Positions 34,581 to 42,927 of a DNA stretch of 64,000 bases are shown piece by piece (position 1 is the stretch's first letter; every line of letters begins with the position of its first letter). The stretch covers positions 124,001-188,000 of the forward strand of contig JAKPDL010000227.1 of the NCBI GenBank assembly GCA_029552825.1, read 5' to 3'. This DNA is from Bacteroidota bacterium. GTDB taxonomy: Bacteria; Bacteroidota; Bacteroidia; Bacteroidales; VadinHA17. The translations under genes were made by a program, and so were the position numbers. The notes under the pieces are model-generated. The model was given only the letters and a program-made list of their open reading frames with translations, was not told the origin of the DNA and made no database searches.

Positions 34581-34880
34581 ATGCATACAATTTATTATGC
34601 CGGAAAGAAGCCGTTTGTCACAGGCCGGTTGTATATTCACAAGGCAGAGTGCCCTTTTCTGCCTGAGGAAAGAATGCTGCTCGGGTCGTTCAATTCAGTT
34701 TATGCAGCAATAGAGAGCCGCAAATTTAATTATGGCAAGCAGGAGCCCTGTCCATTTTGTTGCAAGGAACAGTTGCATTTTCAAAATAGAGAAAAGGCAT
34801 CAACAATCGGAAAACTGTTTGTTGATGCCTTCCATTTTGCAGAACTTAAGGTGTTTATGCCGGGAACTTATATTAACTGA
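34581..34880 (+). CDS. small Cys-rich protein, possible zinc binding, function unknown
   Basis: A 99-residue protein without signal peptide or TM. The conserved-looking core is a His/Cys group (YIHKAECPFLP), then LGSFNSVYAAIESRKFNYG and CPFCC. The spacing could form a metal site (H-x3-C...C-x2-C-C). I recall similar short Bacteroidota proteins with this Cys pattern but no assigned function. A two-box element lies 56 bp upstream. The last 30 residues are encoded across a perfect 12-bp inverted repeat (34794-34805 / 34820-34831). It is convergent with the first sulfatase gene (14 bp). Confidence 0.65.
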   Translation: MHTIYYAGKKPFVTGRLYIHKAECPFLPEERMLLGSFNSVYAAIESRKFNYGKQEPCPFCCKEQLHFQNREKASTIGKLFVDAFHFAELKVFMPGTYIN

Positions 34881-34894
34881 GCACAGGTCTTTTT

Positions 34895-36457
34895 TCATTT
34901 TGCCGGTAGAAATGAGAGTGCAAGTTCGTCACTGTCGCCATATTTCTTCATGATTTTCTCGAGACGTTTATGAAGCTGTTTCTTCACTCTGTCGTAAGCC
35001 GGGTCGTTGTAAACATTTTTCATCTCCATCGGATCGGACTGCAAATCAAAGAGTTCCCATTCGTCGATGTCATAATAAAAATGTATCAGTTTGTACCTTT
35101 CGGTGCTTATTCCGTAGTGCCGTTTTACACTATGTACTGCAGGATATTCGTAATAGTGGTAATAGTGTTCCTTTCTCCATCCCGGCACTTTTTTACCCTT
35201 AAGAAGAGGTACCAGGCTTTCGCCCTGCATATCGGAGGGTATTTTAACGCCTGCAGCATCAAGGAAAGTTTCTGCAAAATCGAGATTTGAGACAATATTT
35301 TTATTAACAGAACCTGATTTTGTTACTCCTGGCCATGATATCAGGAGAGGTGTTCTGTAAGACTCCTCGAACATAAAGCGTTTGTCGAACCAGCCATGTT
35401 CACCCAGATAAAAGCCCTGGTCGGAGGTATAGATAACGATTGTATTTTTATCCAGACCTGTTTCTTTCAGATAATCAAGGATTCTACCGACACTTTTATC
35501 TACTGCGGCTATACAGGCAAGATAATCCTGCATATATCTCTGGTATTTAAACCGTACCAGTTCGTCGCCCTCAGGCGGGTTGGCATAAAACTTTCTTATA
35601 ATCGGGTTATATACTGAATCCCATGCAGCAGCCTGTTCGGGGGTCATGCGGTTGAGTCCAACATTTTTGCCTTTAACCGGATCTTTGTATAGTTTGAGGT
35701 CTTCCTGCAAGCGCATTGTTTTTGCGATTGTCATATCCTGTTCACGCTCTGCCCTTCCTCGGCCTGAATAGTCGTCGAAAAGGGTCGGGGGTTCAGGGAA
35801 GGTGATATCTTTATAAAGTGTGAGTTCATTTGGGCCAGGTTGCCACTCGCGGTGAGGTGCTTTGTGATGCATCATAAGCATAAATGGCTTCCCTGAGTTT
35901 TTAACTTCTGAGAGCCATTTTATACATTTTTCTGTAATTATTTCAGTTACGTACCCCTCCTCCCTGTGTCTGCCTTCTGCTGTTATGAAGTCCGGGTTGT
36001 AATATTGGCCCTGCCCGGGTAGTATTTCCCAGTGGTCGAACCCTGTAGGATTAGACACAAGGTGCCATTTCCCAATTATAGCAGTAGTGTACCCTGCTTT
36101 CTGCAGGAGTTTCGGGAAAGTCTGCTGGGAGCCGTCGAACTCTTTTGCTTCGTTGGAAAGAAACCCATTGAGGTGGCTGTATTTACCGGTGAGAATAACA
36201 GCTCTGCTCGGACCGGAAATAGAATTTGTGACAAGGCATCTGTCGAAACGTATTCCGTTTTGAGCGATACGGTCGATATTCGGTGTTGGGGCATAATCCT
36301 TCAAAGGGCCACCATAGGCACTGACAGCCTGCCATGCGTGGTCGTCGGACATGATGAAAAGGATGTTAGGCCGCTGCAGGGTGTCTTTGTTGCTGCTGCA
36401 AGAAAGAATTGCAGACGAGAGGCTTAATAATAACGGAAGGTGTGGTGATGATTTCAT
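34895..36457 (-). CDS. S1-family sulfatase, serine type, lipoprotein
   Basis: A 520-residue formylglycine sulfatase with a lipoprotein leader (lipid Cys at 20, ILSC). The metal aspartates are D38-D39 in MSDDHAWQ; the sulfatase signature is Ser81-G-P-S-R85 followed by AVILTG, so the residue to be oxidised is a serine. GKWHL and [11 protein letters not shown] also match. The overall pattern, with a C-terminal [15 protein letters not shown], resembles GlcNAc-6-sulfatase-like S1_11 members, a tentative placement. It is the last gene of a six-sulfatase minus-strand run. Confidence 0.9.
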   Translation of the reverse strand: MKSSPHLPLLLSLSSAILSCSSNKDTLQRPNILFIMSDDHAWQAVSAYGGPLKDYAPTPNIDRIAQNGIRFDRCLVTNSISGPSRAVILTGKYSHLNGFLSNEAKEFDGSQQTFPKLLQKAGYTTAIIGKWHLVSNPTGFDHWEILPGQGQYYNPDFITAEGRHREEGYVTEIITEKCIKWLSEVKNSGKPFMLMMHHKAPHREWQPGPNELTLYKDITFPEPPTLFDDYSGRGRAEREQDMTIAKTMRLQEDLKLYKDPVKGKNVGLNRMTPEQAAAWDSVYNPIIRKFYANPPEGDELVRFKYQRYMQDYLACIAAVDKSVGRILDYLKETGLDKNTIVIYTSDQGFYLGEHGWFDKRFMFEESYRTPLLISWPGVTKSGSVNKNIVSNLDFAETFLDAAGVKIPSDMQGESLVPLLKGKKVPGWRKEHYYHYYEYPAVHSVKRHYGISTERYKLIHFYYDIDEWELFDLQSDPMEMKNVYNDPAYDRVKKQLHKRLEKIMKKYGDSDELALSFLPAK

Positions 36458-36516
36458 AACTCAGAGATCTATTAAGTATTATTAATTCGCATAAATTAAA
36501 AGATATTGTAATTACT

Positions 36517-38193
36517 TTACCGTATTACAAACGTTCCTTTCAGTTCTTCGCTTTCTTTATATCCGTACCTTACAGCCTTTACACGGATATTGTATGTTCC
36601 GGGTTTGAGGTGGAGCGGGCCCGTATATAGCAGCCAGCGGGGGTTTTTGTTTTCCTCAAATGTATATACTATTGAAGAGCCATGAGTGGGGCAATAGAAG
36701 GAAAGCGTCATTGGTGATGAGAATGTACCGCCAGTACGGTAGTTTTTTGAAGACCTGTCTTCAGGGGCATTCACTATGAAATATGGCATGTCTGTGATAG
36801 GCTGTTTTCCACCTGGCCACATCATCTCAATCATTTCAGGCTCGTTCATATGTCCCATATCGCCTGTCTCTATTGTCCATTTTTCATGGAGGCTTCTCAT
36901 TTCATCGAGGACAGGTTTGAATTTAGGATCACCCGCCAGATTGTTTATCTGGTAAGGGTCGGCTTTGACGTCGTAGAGCTCCTCGGGAGGGCGAGAATAT
37001 GCGAACCATGCTTTCTGTGCCCCGGTCAGTTTGTCGTCGGCATCAAGTCGAAGCATCTCCCTGTAAATAGGCATGTTGCTGAGGTAAGCAACCCATATAG
37101 GATACGGTTCGTTTGGATAATAATTACGTATATACAAATAATTTTTTGTACGTACGGAGCGTATCATGTCGTATGACTCGTCAACCCTGTCGCGTGCAGC
37201 ATAGACTGCATCACGTGGTTTACCTGTCTGGTTGCCGAGGAACGGGATCCCCTGCATGTGTGCCGGAACAGTTACCCCTGCTATAGAAAGCACCGTCGGG
37301 CCAAAGTCAATGGAGCTTATCAAACGGTCGTCGACACTACCTGGCTTTAATTTGCCAGGCCATCTTATAATCAAAGGAATATTGAGGCCTGAATCGTATA
37401 ACCATCTTTTTGCACGAGGGAGGCCGTCGCCATGGTCTCCCCAGAAGAACACCACCGTATTTTCTGCCTCCCCTTCCCTTTCCAGTTCTGACAGGAGAGC
37501 GCCAACCACAGAGTCGAGCCGGGCAATGTTATCGTACATTTTTGCAATGTTAAGCCTTACAGTGTCTGTATCAGGAAAGTATGGAGGAACTTTAACTCTT
37601 GTAGGGTCTGTTTTGACATTTTTCAGGTTCCAGTTCTGGCTTTCATGAGTGCCTGTCCAGTTGAAAACAGCAAAGAAAGGCTGGTTTTTGTCGGGTCTGT
37701 TTTTGTAATGAGCCGTCCGGCTGCATTCATCCCATATACTGGCAGGAACAGGGTCGGTTGCAAACTGATAATCGGTTTTGACATTATTAGTACAATAATA
37801 ACCTGCAGCCCTCAGATATTCAGTAAATGCTTTTACATAATGAGGGGGAACAGCGGTAAACTGTAATGGATTATCGGTTGCCCTGCGATATGAGGTAGTT
37901 CTCATGTGCATACATCCTATTGAAGTCTGGTACATCCCTGTTATAATACCTGCTCTGCATGGGGCGCTGATAGCTGCAGTTGTGAACACATTTGTATATC
38001 TCACCCCCTGTGATGCAAGCCGGTCAATATTAGGTGTTTTAGCAACAGGGTCACCATAGCAGCCAAGGTGTGGACTCAAATCTTCTGTTGAAATCCAAAG
38101 GATGTTTGGTCGCTTCTGGGGCTGTTGACTGAAAGCATTCAGCGCCATCGAAGCTGCAAGTGCAAGATTTAAGGTTTTTAGGGCACTTTTCAT
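36517..38193 (-). CDS. S1-family sulfatase, serine type, with C-terminal beta-sandwich
   Basis: A 558-residue secreted sulfatase (signal peptide ending AFSQ). Its signature is Ser76-A-P-C-R80 followed by AGIITG. The metal-site pair reads Glu37-Asp38 (STEDLSPHLGCYGD) instead of Asp-Asp, as I recall for heparan N-sulfatase (SGSH)-like S1_8 members. After the sulfatase domain the last 90 residues (YRTGGTFSSPMTLSFYCPTH...YNIRVKAVRYGYKES) look like a chitobiase C-terminal/FN3-like sandwich, perhaps glycan binding. It lies in the middle of the sulfatase run. Confidence 0.9.
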   Translation of the reverse strand: MKSALKTLNLALAASMALNAFSQQPQKRPNILWISTEDLSPHLGCYGDPVAKTPNIDRLASQGVRYTNVFTTAAISAPCRAGIITGMYQTSIGCMHMRTTSYRRATDNPLQFTAVPPHYVKAFTEYLRAAGYYCTNNVKTDYQFATDPVPASIWDECSRTAHYKNRPDKNQPFFAVFNWTGTHESQNWNLKNVKTDPTRVKVPPYFPDTDTVRLNIAKMYDNIARLDSVVGALLSELEREGEAENTVVFFWGDHGDGLPRAKRWLYDSGLNIPLIIRWPGKLKPGSVDDRLISSIDFGPTVLSIAGVTVPAHMQGIPFLGNQTGKPRDAVYAARDRVDESYDMIRSVRTKNYLYIRNYYPNEPYPIWVAYLSNMPIYREMLRLDADDKLTGAQKAWFAYSRPPEELYDVKADPYQINNLAGDPKFKPVLDEMRSLHEKWTIETGDMGHMNEPEMIEMMWPGGKQPITDMPYFIVNAPEDRSSKNYRTGGTFSSPMTLSFYCPTHGSSIVYTFEENKNPRWLLYTGPLHLKPGTYNIRVKAVRYGYKESEELKGTFVIR

Positions 38194-38246
38194 TGAATTC
38201 TGGATTTAAAATTTATTCATAATGAACACAGGTTGCCAATAACTTA

Positions 38247-39716
38247 TTACAAAGTACCCGGTTTCCGTCTACCGGTGCCGGGACTCTTAGTAAGGTCGTC
38301 GCCGAGGTCGGCGCGGGCACGCTCAACGAGTTCCATAAGTTCCTTCACTTTTTCGGGGTACCATTGTGAAACGTCGTACCATTCACCCGGGTCTCTACGA
38401 AGGTCGTACAGTTGAGGTGATTCAATCTTTTCTGTACCGGTAGGGCCAGGCCATCCGTCGCTTCCGGGTTTTAAACCCCTGTAAGTGCGTCCGCTGTGCG
38501 GAAGGATGAGTTTCCAGTAATCTATCTGCACTGCTTCGAGGGCATTTTGCTGGTAATAATAGAGAAACTCATGACGCGGGCAGGCCTCTTTATCACCACG
38601 CATAAGAGGCAGTATGTTAACACCATCAATTTTTTTATCAGGAAGCTGTGCGCCGGTTATTGCGGCAAGAGTGGGCAAAATATCTATTGATGAAGCAAGC
38701 TTATTACATATTGTACCAGCGGGTATAACTCCCGGCCATTTCATTATACAGGGAACACGCTGCCCTCCCTCCCAGCTTGTTCCTTTACCTTCGCGCAAGC
38801 CACCAGTGTTGCCGGCATGGCTGCCAAAGTTGAGCCATGGCCCGTTGTCGCTGGTGAAAATAATCAGGGTGTTTTTCTCAAGACCGTTACGCTCAAGAGC
38901 TTTCATGACTTCCCCAACCGACCAGTCAACTTCCATCATTACATCACCAAACATTCCCTGACGGCTTTTCCCGCGAAACTTATCAGATACACCCAGAGGA
39001 ACATGCACCATCGAATGGGCAATGTAGAGAAAGAAAGGCCGATTTTTGTTTTTTTCTATGAATTTTACTGCTCTTTCTGTGTATAACGTGGTGAGTTTAT
39101 CCTGATCCTGCAGGGTAAGTATCTCTCCGACTTTTGTATTCCCTTCAATCAATGGTAATGGAGGATATTTCATCTTATTACTGGTAGTATCCTTAAGGCG
39201 TATCGGAACACCATCATAATCGACAGGCCACATATCATTTGAATAAGGGAGTCCGAAATATTCGTCGAAACCATGCTGAAGAGGAAGGAACTTTTGATGA
39301 TGACCCAGATGCCATTTTCCTATAATCCCATTATAATATCCTTTTGTTTTAAGCATTTCGGCAATGGTTGTTTCTTCAGGATTAATGCCAACTTCAGCCC
39401 ATGGCATCAGGGCGCCGGAGATGCCTATGCGGTTTGGGTAACATCCTGTCAGAAGCCCGGCGCGTGAAGCACTGCTTACTGCCTGCGGGCAGTAGAACCA
39501 TGTAAACTGCATCCCCTGAGCAGCAAGACGGTCGAGGTTAGGTGTCTCATACTGGTTTGCACCTGTGCGACCGATATCCCCATAACCCATGTCATCCATC
39601 AGAATAATGATGATGTTTGGTGTCGATTGCTTTACAGGTGCAGCTTTCTGAGCCATAGAAGGAGCAGTTACTGCAAGGGCTGTTCCATAAGTCAGGAATG
39701 ATTTAAAATTCAACAT
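38247..39716 (-). CDS. S1-family sulfatase, serine type (arylsulfatase A-like)
   Basis: A 489-residue secreted sulfatase with signal peptide ending SMAQ. Metal ligands D41-D42 lie in LMDDMGYGD, and the signature is Ser81-S-A-S-R85 followed by AGLLTG, with Ala in place of the usual Pro. GKWHLGHH and TSDNGPW complete the site. The pattern recalls arylsulfatase A / N-acetylgalactosamine-6-sulfatase enzymes; the substrate cannot be fixed from sequence. The next gene starts 21 bp away. Confidence 0.9.
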   Translation of the reverse strand: MLNFKSFLTYGTALAVTAPSMAQKAAPVKQSTPNIIIILMDDMGYGDIGRTGANQYETPNLDRLAAQGMQFTWFYCPQAVSSASRAGLLTGCYPNRIGISGALMPWAEVGINPEETTIAEMLKTKGYYNGIIGKWHLGHHQKFLPLQHGFDEYFGLPYSNDMWPVDYDGVPIRLKDTTSNKMKYPPLPLIEGNTKVGEILTLQDQDKLTTLYTERAVKFIEKNKNRPFFLYIAHSMVHVPLGVSDKFRGKSRQGMFGDVMMEVDWSVGEVMKALERNGLEKNTLIIFTSDNGPWLNFGSHAGNTGGLREGKGTSWEGGQRVPCIMKWPGVIPAGTICNKLASSIDILPTLAAITGAQLPDKKIDGVNILPLMRGDKEACPRHEFLYYYQQNALEAVQIDYWKLILPHSGRTYRGLKPGSDGWPGPTGTEKIESPQLYDLRRDPGEWYDVSQWYPEKVKELMELVERARADLGDDLTKSPGTGRRKPGTL

Positions 39717-39737
39717 ATATTTTTGTTTTTATTCTCT

Positions 39738-41243
39738 TTATTCTGATTTACCTTTCCAGTTTGGATTGGGGAGCATCATTCTGGCATTGTTTGCTTTGCG
39801 CCATTCGTCCAGCAATTTATAAAGCTCATTTGTTTTTTCAGGGCAGGTAGCTGAGATATCGTATTTTTCTGATATATCAGCTTCCAGATCATAAAGTTCA
39901 AGTCGTTCTCTTTCAAAATTGTCAATCAGTTTGTATCTGCCGAGTCTGACTGCGCTGCCTGGCTCCACCCCCTGGTTCGAGTAGTGCGGATAATGCCAGA
40001 ATAGAGGCCGTTCAGGCATATCGTCCTTTTCGAACAATGGCATCAGACTTATACCATCAATGCTTTCATTGTTATATTTGATTCCGCACATATCGAGAAT
40101 TGTAGGGAAAAAATCAATAGAGGAAACAGGTGTGCGGATCATTGTTCCGGGTTTACCTTTTCCAGGATATTTAATTATTAAAGGTACTCTGATACCTCCT
40201 TCGTAGAGCCATCCCTTTCCTGCCCTGAGGGGAGTATTGCATGTTGGAGAGCCTTCAGATGTTGAGAGCCCCCCATTATCTGAAGTGAAGAAGATGATTG
40301 TATTGTCTTCTATACCAAGCTCTTCTACTTTTTTAAGCACTCTGCCAATGTTTTCATCCATGCTGTAAATCATGGCAGCATAAACCGGGTTGCTCTGGAT
40401 AATGCGCTCTTTGTAATTATTACTCATATCAGGCCTGATCCAGTCACGGTCGCGGGTAAACGGTTCAACTTTTGATAATCCGGTTGATTCTGCCTTTTCG
40501 GTAAACTTTTTTATATGTTCCTCTTTTGCCTGCATCGGATTATGAACGGCATAGTATGAGAGATAGAGGTAAAAAGGCTTTTTTCTGTTTTTTTCAATGA
40601 ATTTTATTGCTTCGTCAGTCTGGCGGTCTGTAAGGTATTCACCCGGTGGTCCATCTTTCAACCTTGGATTTCCATAGGGGGAGAAATATCCGTTTGCTGT
40701 TTTGTTGCGGACCGGGGCTCCCTTGCTGAAACCGCCTGCATTTACTGCGAAGCCCTGATTTTCTGGCCAGTAAATAGAGTCTTCGCCAAGGTGCCATTTG
40801 CCGGAAATCATTGTAGCATAACCGTTTTCCCTTAATACCTCTGCTATTGTAACTTCCTCAAGATCAAGCTTAAGGTTAAAGGGCTGGGCAATCAGTTTAT
40901 CTGAAGGACTTCCACTGTTGGTAGCCTGTCTTCCTGGTATCCAGTCGGTTATACCGGTTTTTACCGGATACTTACCAGTCATTATTGATGCCCGGGTTGG
41001 TGATGAGACGGGGCAGGATGCGTAAGCATCGGAGAAAGAGACTCCCTGAAGTGCAAGGCGGTCAAGGTTTGGAGTCTCATAGAAAGTACTTCCGTAACAA
41101 CCCAGGTCGGAATAGCCGAGGTCGTCGGCGAGAATAAAGATGATGTTAGGTTTTTTATCTTGCCTGCAGCTACTTGCAAGAACCAATGTAAGCGGTGTTA
41201 TTGCAAAAAAGCCGAGCTTAAATATGTATTTCTGGTGGAGCAT
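39738..41243 (-). CDS. S1-family sulfatase, serine type, lipoprotein
   Basis: A 501-residue sulfatase with a lipoprotein leader (lipid Cys at 26, LASSC). The metal pair lies in LADDLGYSDLGCYG, and the signature is Ser80-S-P-T-R84 followed by ASIMTG. GKWHLGED and TSDNGGL match the family. It resembles the S1_16 group, a tentative placement. A GC-rich palindrome separates it from the next upstream sulfatase gene. Confidence 0.9.
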   Translation of the reverse strand: MLHQKYIFKLGFFAITPLTLVLASSCRQDKKPNIIFILADDLGYSDLGCYGSTFYETPNLDRLALQGVSFSDAYASCPVSSPTRASIMTGKYPVKTGITDWIPGRQATNSGSPSDKLIAQPFNLKLDLEEVTIAEVLRENGYATMISGKWHLGEDSIYWPENQGFAVNAGGFSKGAPVRNKTANGYFSPYGNPRLKDGPPGEYLTDRQTDEAIKFIEKNRKKPFYLYLSYYAVHNPMQAKEEHIKKFTEKAESTGLSKVEPFTRDRDWIRPDMSNNYKERIIQSNPVYAAMIYSMDENIGRVLKKVEELGIEDNTIIFFTSDNGGLSTSEGSPTCNTPLRAGKGWLYEGGIRVPLIIKYPGKGKPGTMIRTPVSSIDFFPTILDMCGIKYNNESIDGISLMPLFEKDDMPERPLFWHYPHYSNQGVEPGSAVRLGRYKLIDNFERERLELYDLEADISEKYDISATCPEKTNELYKLLDEWRKANNARMMLPNPNWKGKSE

Positions 41244-41280
41244 AATATGTTTTTTTTCGACTCATCCCCTCTTTGACAGC

Positions 41281-41318
41281 CTCTCCCCCTTGATCCCCCT
41301 CTCCAAATGGAGAGGGGG
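41281..41318. repeat. GC-rich palindrome of the dispersed Bacteroidota intergenic type
   Basis: CCCCCTCTCC (41295-41304) and GGAGAGGGGG (41309-41318) form a perfect 10-bp stem with loop AAAT, preceded by another C-rich stretch (CTCTCCCCCT). It stands out from the AT-rich gap between two sulfatase genes. I recall similar palindromes as REP-like dispersed elements in this phylum. Only one copy was noticed here. Confidence 0.6.
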
Positions 41319-41338
41319 AATGAATTGATATATAACAC

Positions 41339-42892
41339 TTAATTAGAAGTGACAAGGATATGAGGCAGGTTTCTTGTTTTTCCGGTAGATTTTATTTGGT
41401 CGAGCAGTTTTGAAAGTTCTTTTACAATTTCAGGATATTGTTCGGCCAGGTTATTTTTTTCTCCTATGTCGTTTTTCAGGTTGTAAAGTTGAGGCATTGG
41501 ATCATTACCGGTTTCTGTATTGGTATTTATCTGAATTTTTGCACCCGGACCAGGTTCGATATATTTCCAGTCGCCTTTGATTATCGTGAGCCGGCCTGAG
41601 TGTTCGACAAGCCATTCGCGTCCTTTTTTATCTTTACCCAGCAGAGTGTTAAGCATATTAAAACTGTCTGGAGCATCGTCTTCTTCGAGTTTTTGTCCTG
41701 TGAGGGCAGCAAACGATGCCAGGAGGTCTATCTGGCTGAAGAGGGCATCAGAGGTGCCTGGCTTAATAGTTCCTGTCCATCTGGCAATAAATATCACACG
41801 CGTTCCGCCGTCGAAGAGGCTGTATTTTCCGCCTCTGAGTGGTCCGGCAGGTTTATGATTGCCAAGAAGTTCCACAGCCATGTCTTTATAACCGTCGTCT
41901 ACAACGGGTCCGTTATCGCTAGTTACGATAATGAGTGTTTTTTTATCAAGTTTAAGTCTTTTTATGGTATTAAGTATTTCACCTACTGACCAGTCGAATT
42001 CGAGGATTGCATCACCGCGTGGACCCATTCCGCTTTTACCTGCAAAGCGTGGATGGGGAACGCGGGGCACATGGATATCATGCGTGGCAAAATAGAGAAA
42101 GAAAGGTTTATTCCTGTTTTTTTCGATAAACTGAACGGCTCTCCGGGTGATAGTGTCGGCCATGTCTTCGTCGACCCACAGGGCTGAGCGGCCACCGGTC
42201 ATATAGCCTATCCTGCTTATACCGTTAACAATGGTCATGTCGTGGCCATGGCTCGGATGCATTTTGAGTAGTTCTGGATTTTCCTTTCCGGTAGGCCAGT
42301 CGCCGATTTTCTTCTGGTAGTCAACCTTGATGGGGTCTGAGGGGTCGAGGCGAAGGACGCGTCTGTTCTCTACATATACACAGGGTACGCGGTCGCCTGT
42401 GGCAGGAATAAGGAAGCAGTAATCAAATCCTATATCCAGCGGGCTGTGGGTTATTTCGCCATTCCAGTCGGGACCGCCTGCAGGGCCAAGTCCGAGATGC
42501 CATTTCCCTACCACACCTGTTGTATAGCCTGCTTTTTTCAGGACAGACGCAATAGTAGTACGGCCTGGTGCAATTATTGCTGAGGCATCACCGGGCAGGA
42601 CATTTGTCCCTTTACGCCTCCATGCATACTCGCCCGTGAGAAGTGAATAGCGCGAAGGAGTACTTGTAGCCGACGTGCAGTGAGCATTTGTAAATTTCAG
42701 TCCCTGCTGCGCTACCCTATCTATGTAGGAAGTTTTGATTGCAGTGGCTCCGTAACAGCTTACATCTCCATATCCGAGGTCGTCGGCGTAGATGATTATA
42801 ATGTTAGGTTTTTCAGCTTTTTGCCCGAATAAAGAAAATGTCAGATTAGCTGCAATAACCGAAAGAGTACCTGAAATCAGTTTTTTATTCAT
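41339..42892 (-). CDS. S1-family sulfatase, serine type (galactose/GalNAc-6-sulfatase-like)
   Basis: A 517-residue secreted sulfatase (signal peptide ending LFGQ). The metal pair lies in YADDLGYGDVSCYG; the signature is Ser77-T-P-S-R81 followed by YSLLTGEYAWRRKGT, and GKWHLGLG and TSDNGPVVDDGY match the family. The EYAWR..GTNVLPGD stretch resembles S1_15 enzymes that act on 6-sulfated galactose or GalNAc, a tentative assignment. It is the second gene of the sulfatase run. Confidence 0.9.
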   Translation of the reverse strand: MNKKLISGTLSVIAANLTFSLFGQKAEKPNIIIIYADDLGYGDVSCYGATAIKTSYIDRVAQQGLKFTNAHCTSATSTPSRYSLLTGEYAWRRKGTNVLPGDASAIIAPGRTTIASVLKKAGYTTGVVGKWHLGLGPAGGPDWNGEITHSPLDIGFDYCFLIPATGDRVPCVYVENRRVLRLDPSDPIKVDYQKKIGDWPTGKENPELLKMHPSHGHDMTIVNGISRIGYMTGGRSALWVDEDMADTITRRAVQFIEKNRNKPFFLYFATHDIHVPRVPHPRFAGKSGMGPRGDAILEFDWSVGEILNTIKRLKLDKKTLIIVTSDNGPVVDDGYKDMAVELLGNHKPAGPLRGGKYSLFDGGTRVIFIARWTGTIKPGTSDALFSQIDLLASFAALTGQKLEEDDAPDSFNMLNTLLGKDKKGREWLVEHSGRLTIIKGDWKYIEPGPGAKIQINTNTETGNDPMPQLYNLKNDIGEKNNLAEQYPEIVKELSKLLDQIKSTGKTRNLPHILVTSN

Positions 42893-42927
42893 AAATAATT
42901 GAATTACAGCAAATTATTTAAAAATCT

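Noticed and set aside
37232-37648. Long plus-strand frames opposite the sulfatase genes
   Set aside because: They are antisense to well-conserved sulfatase domains and have no recognisable protein features.
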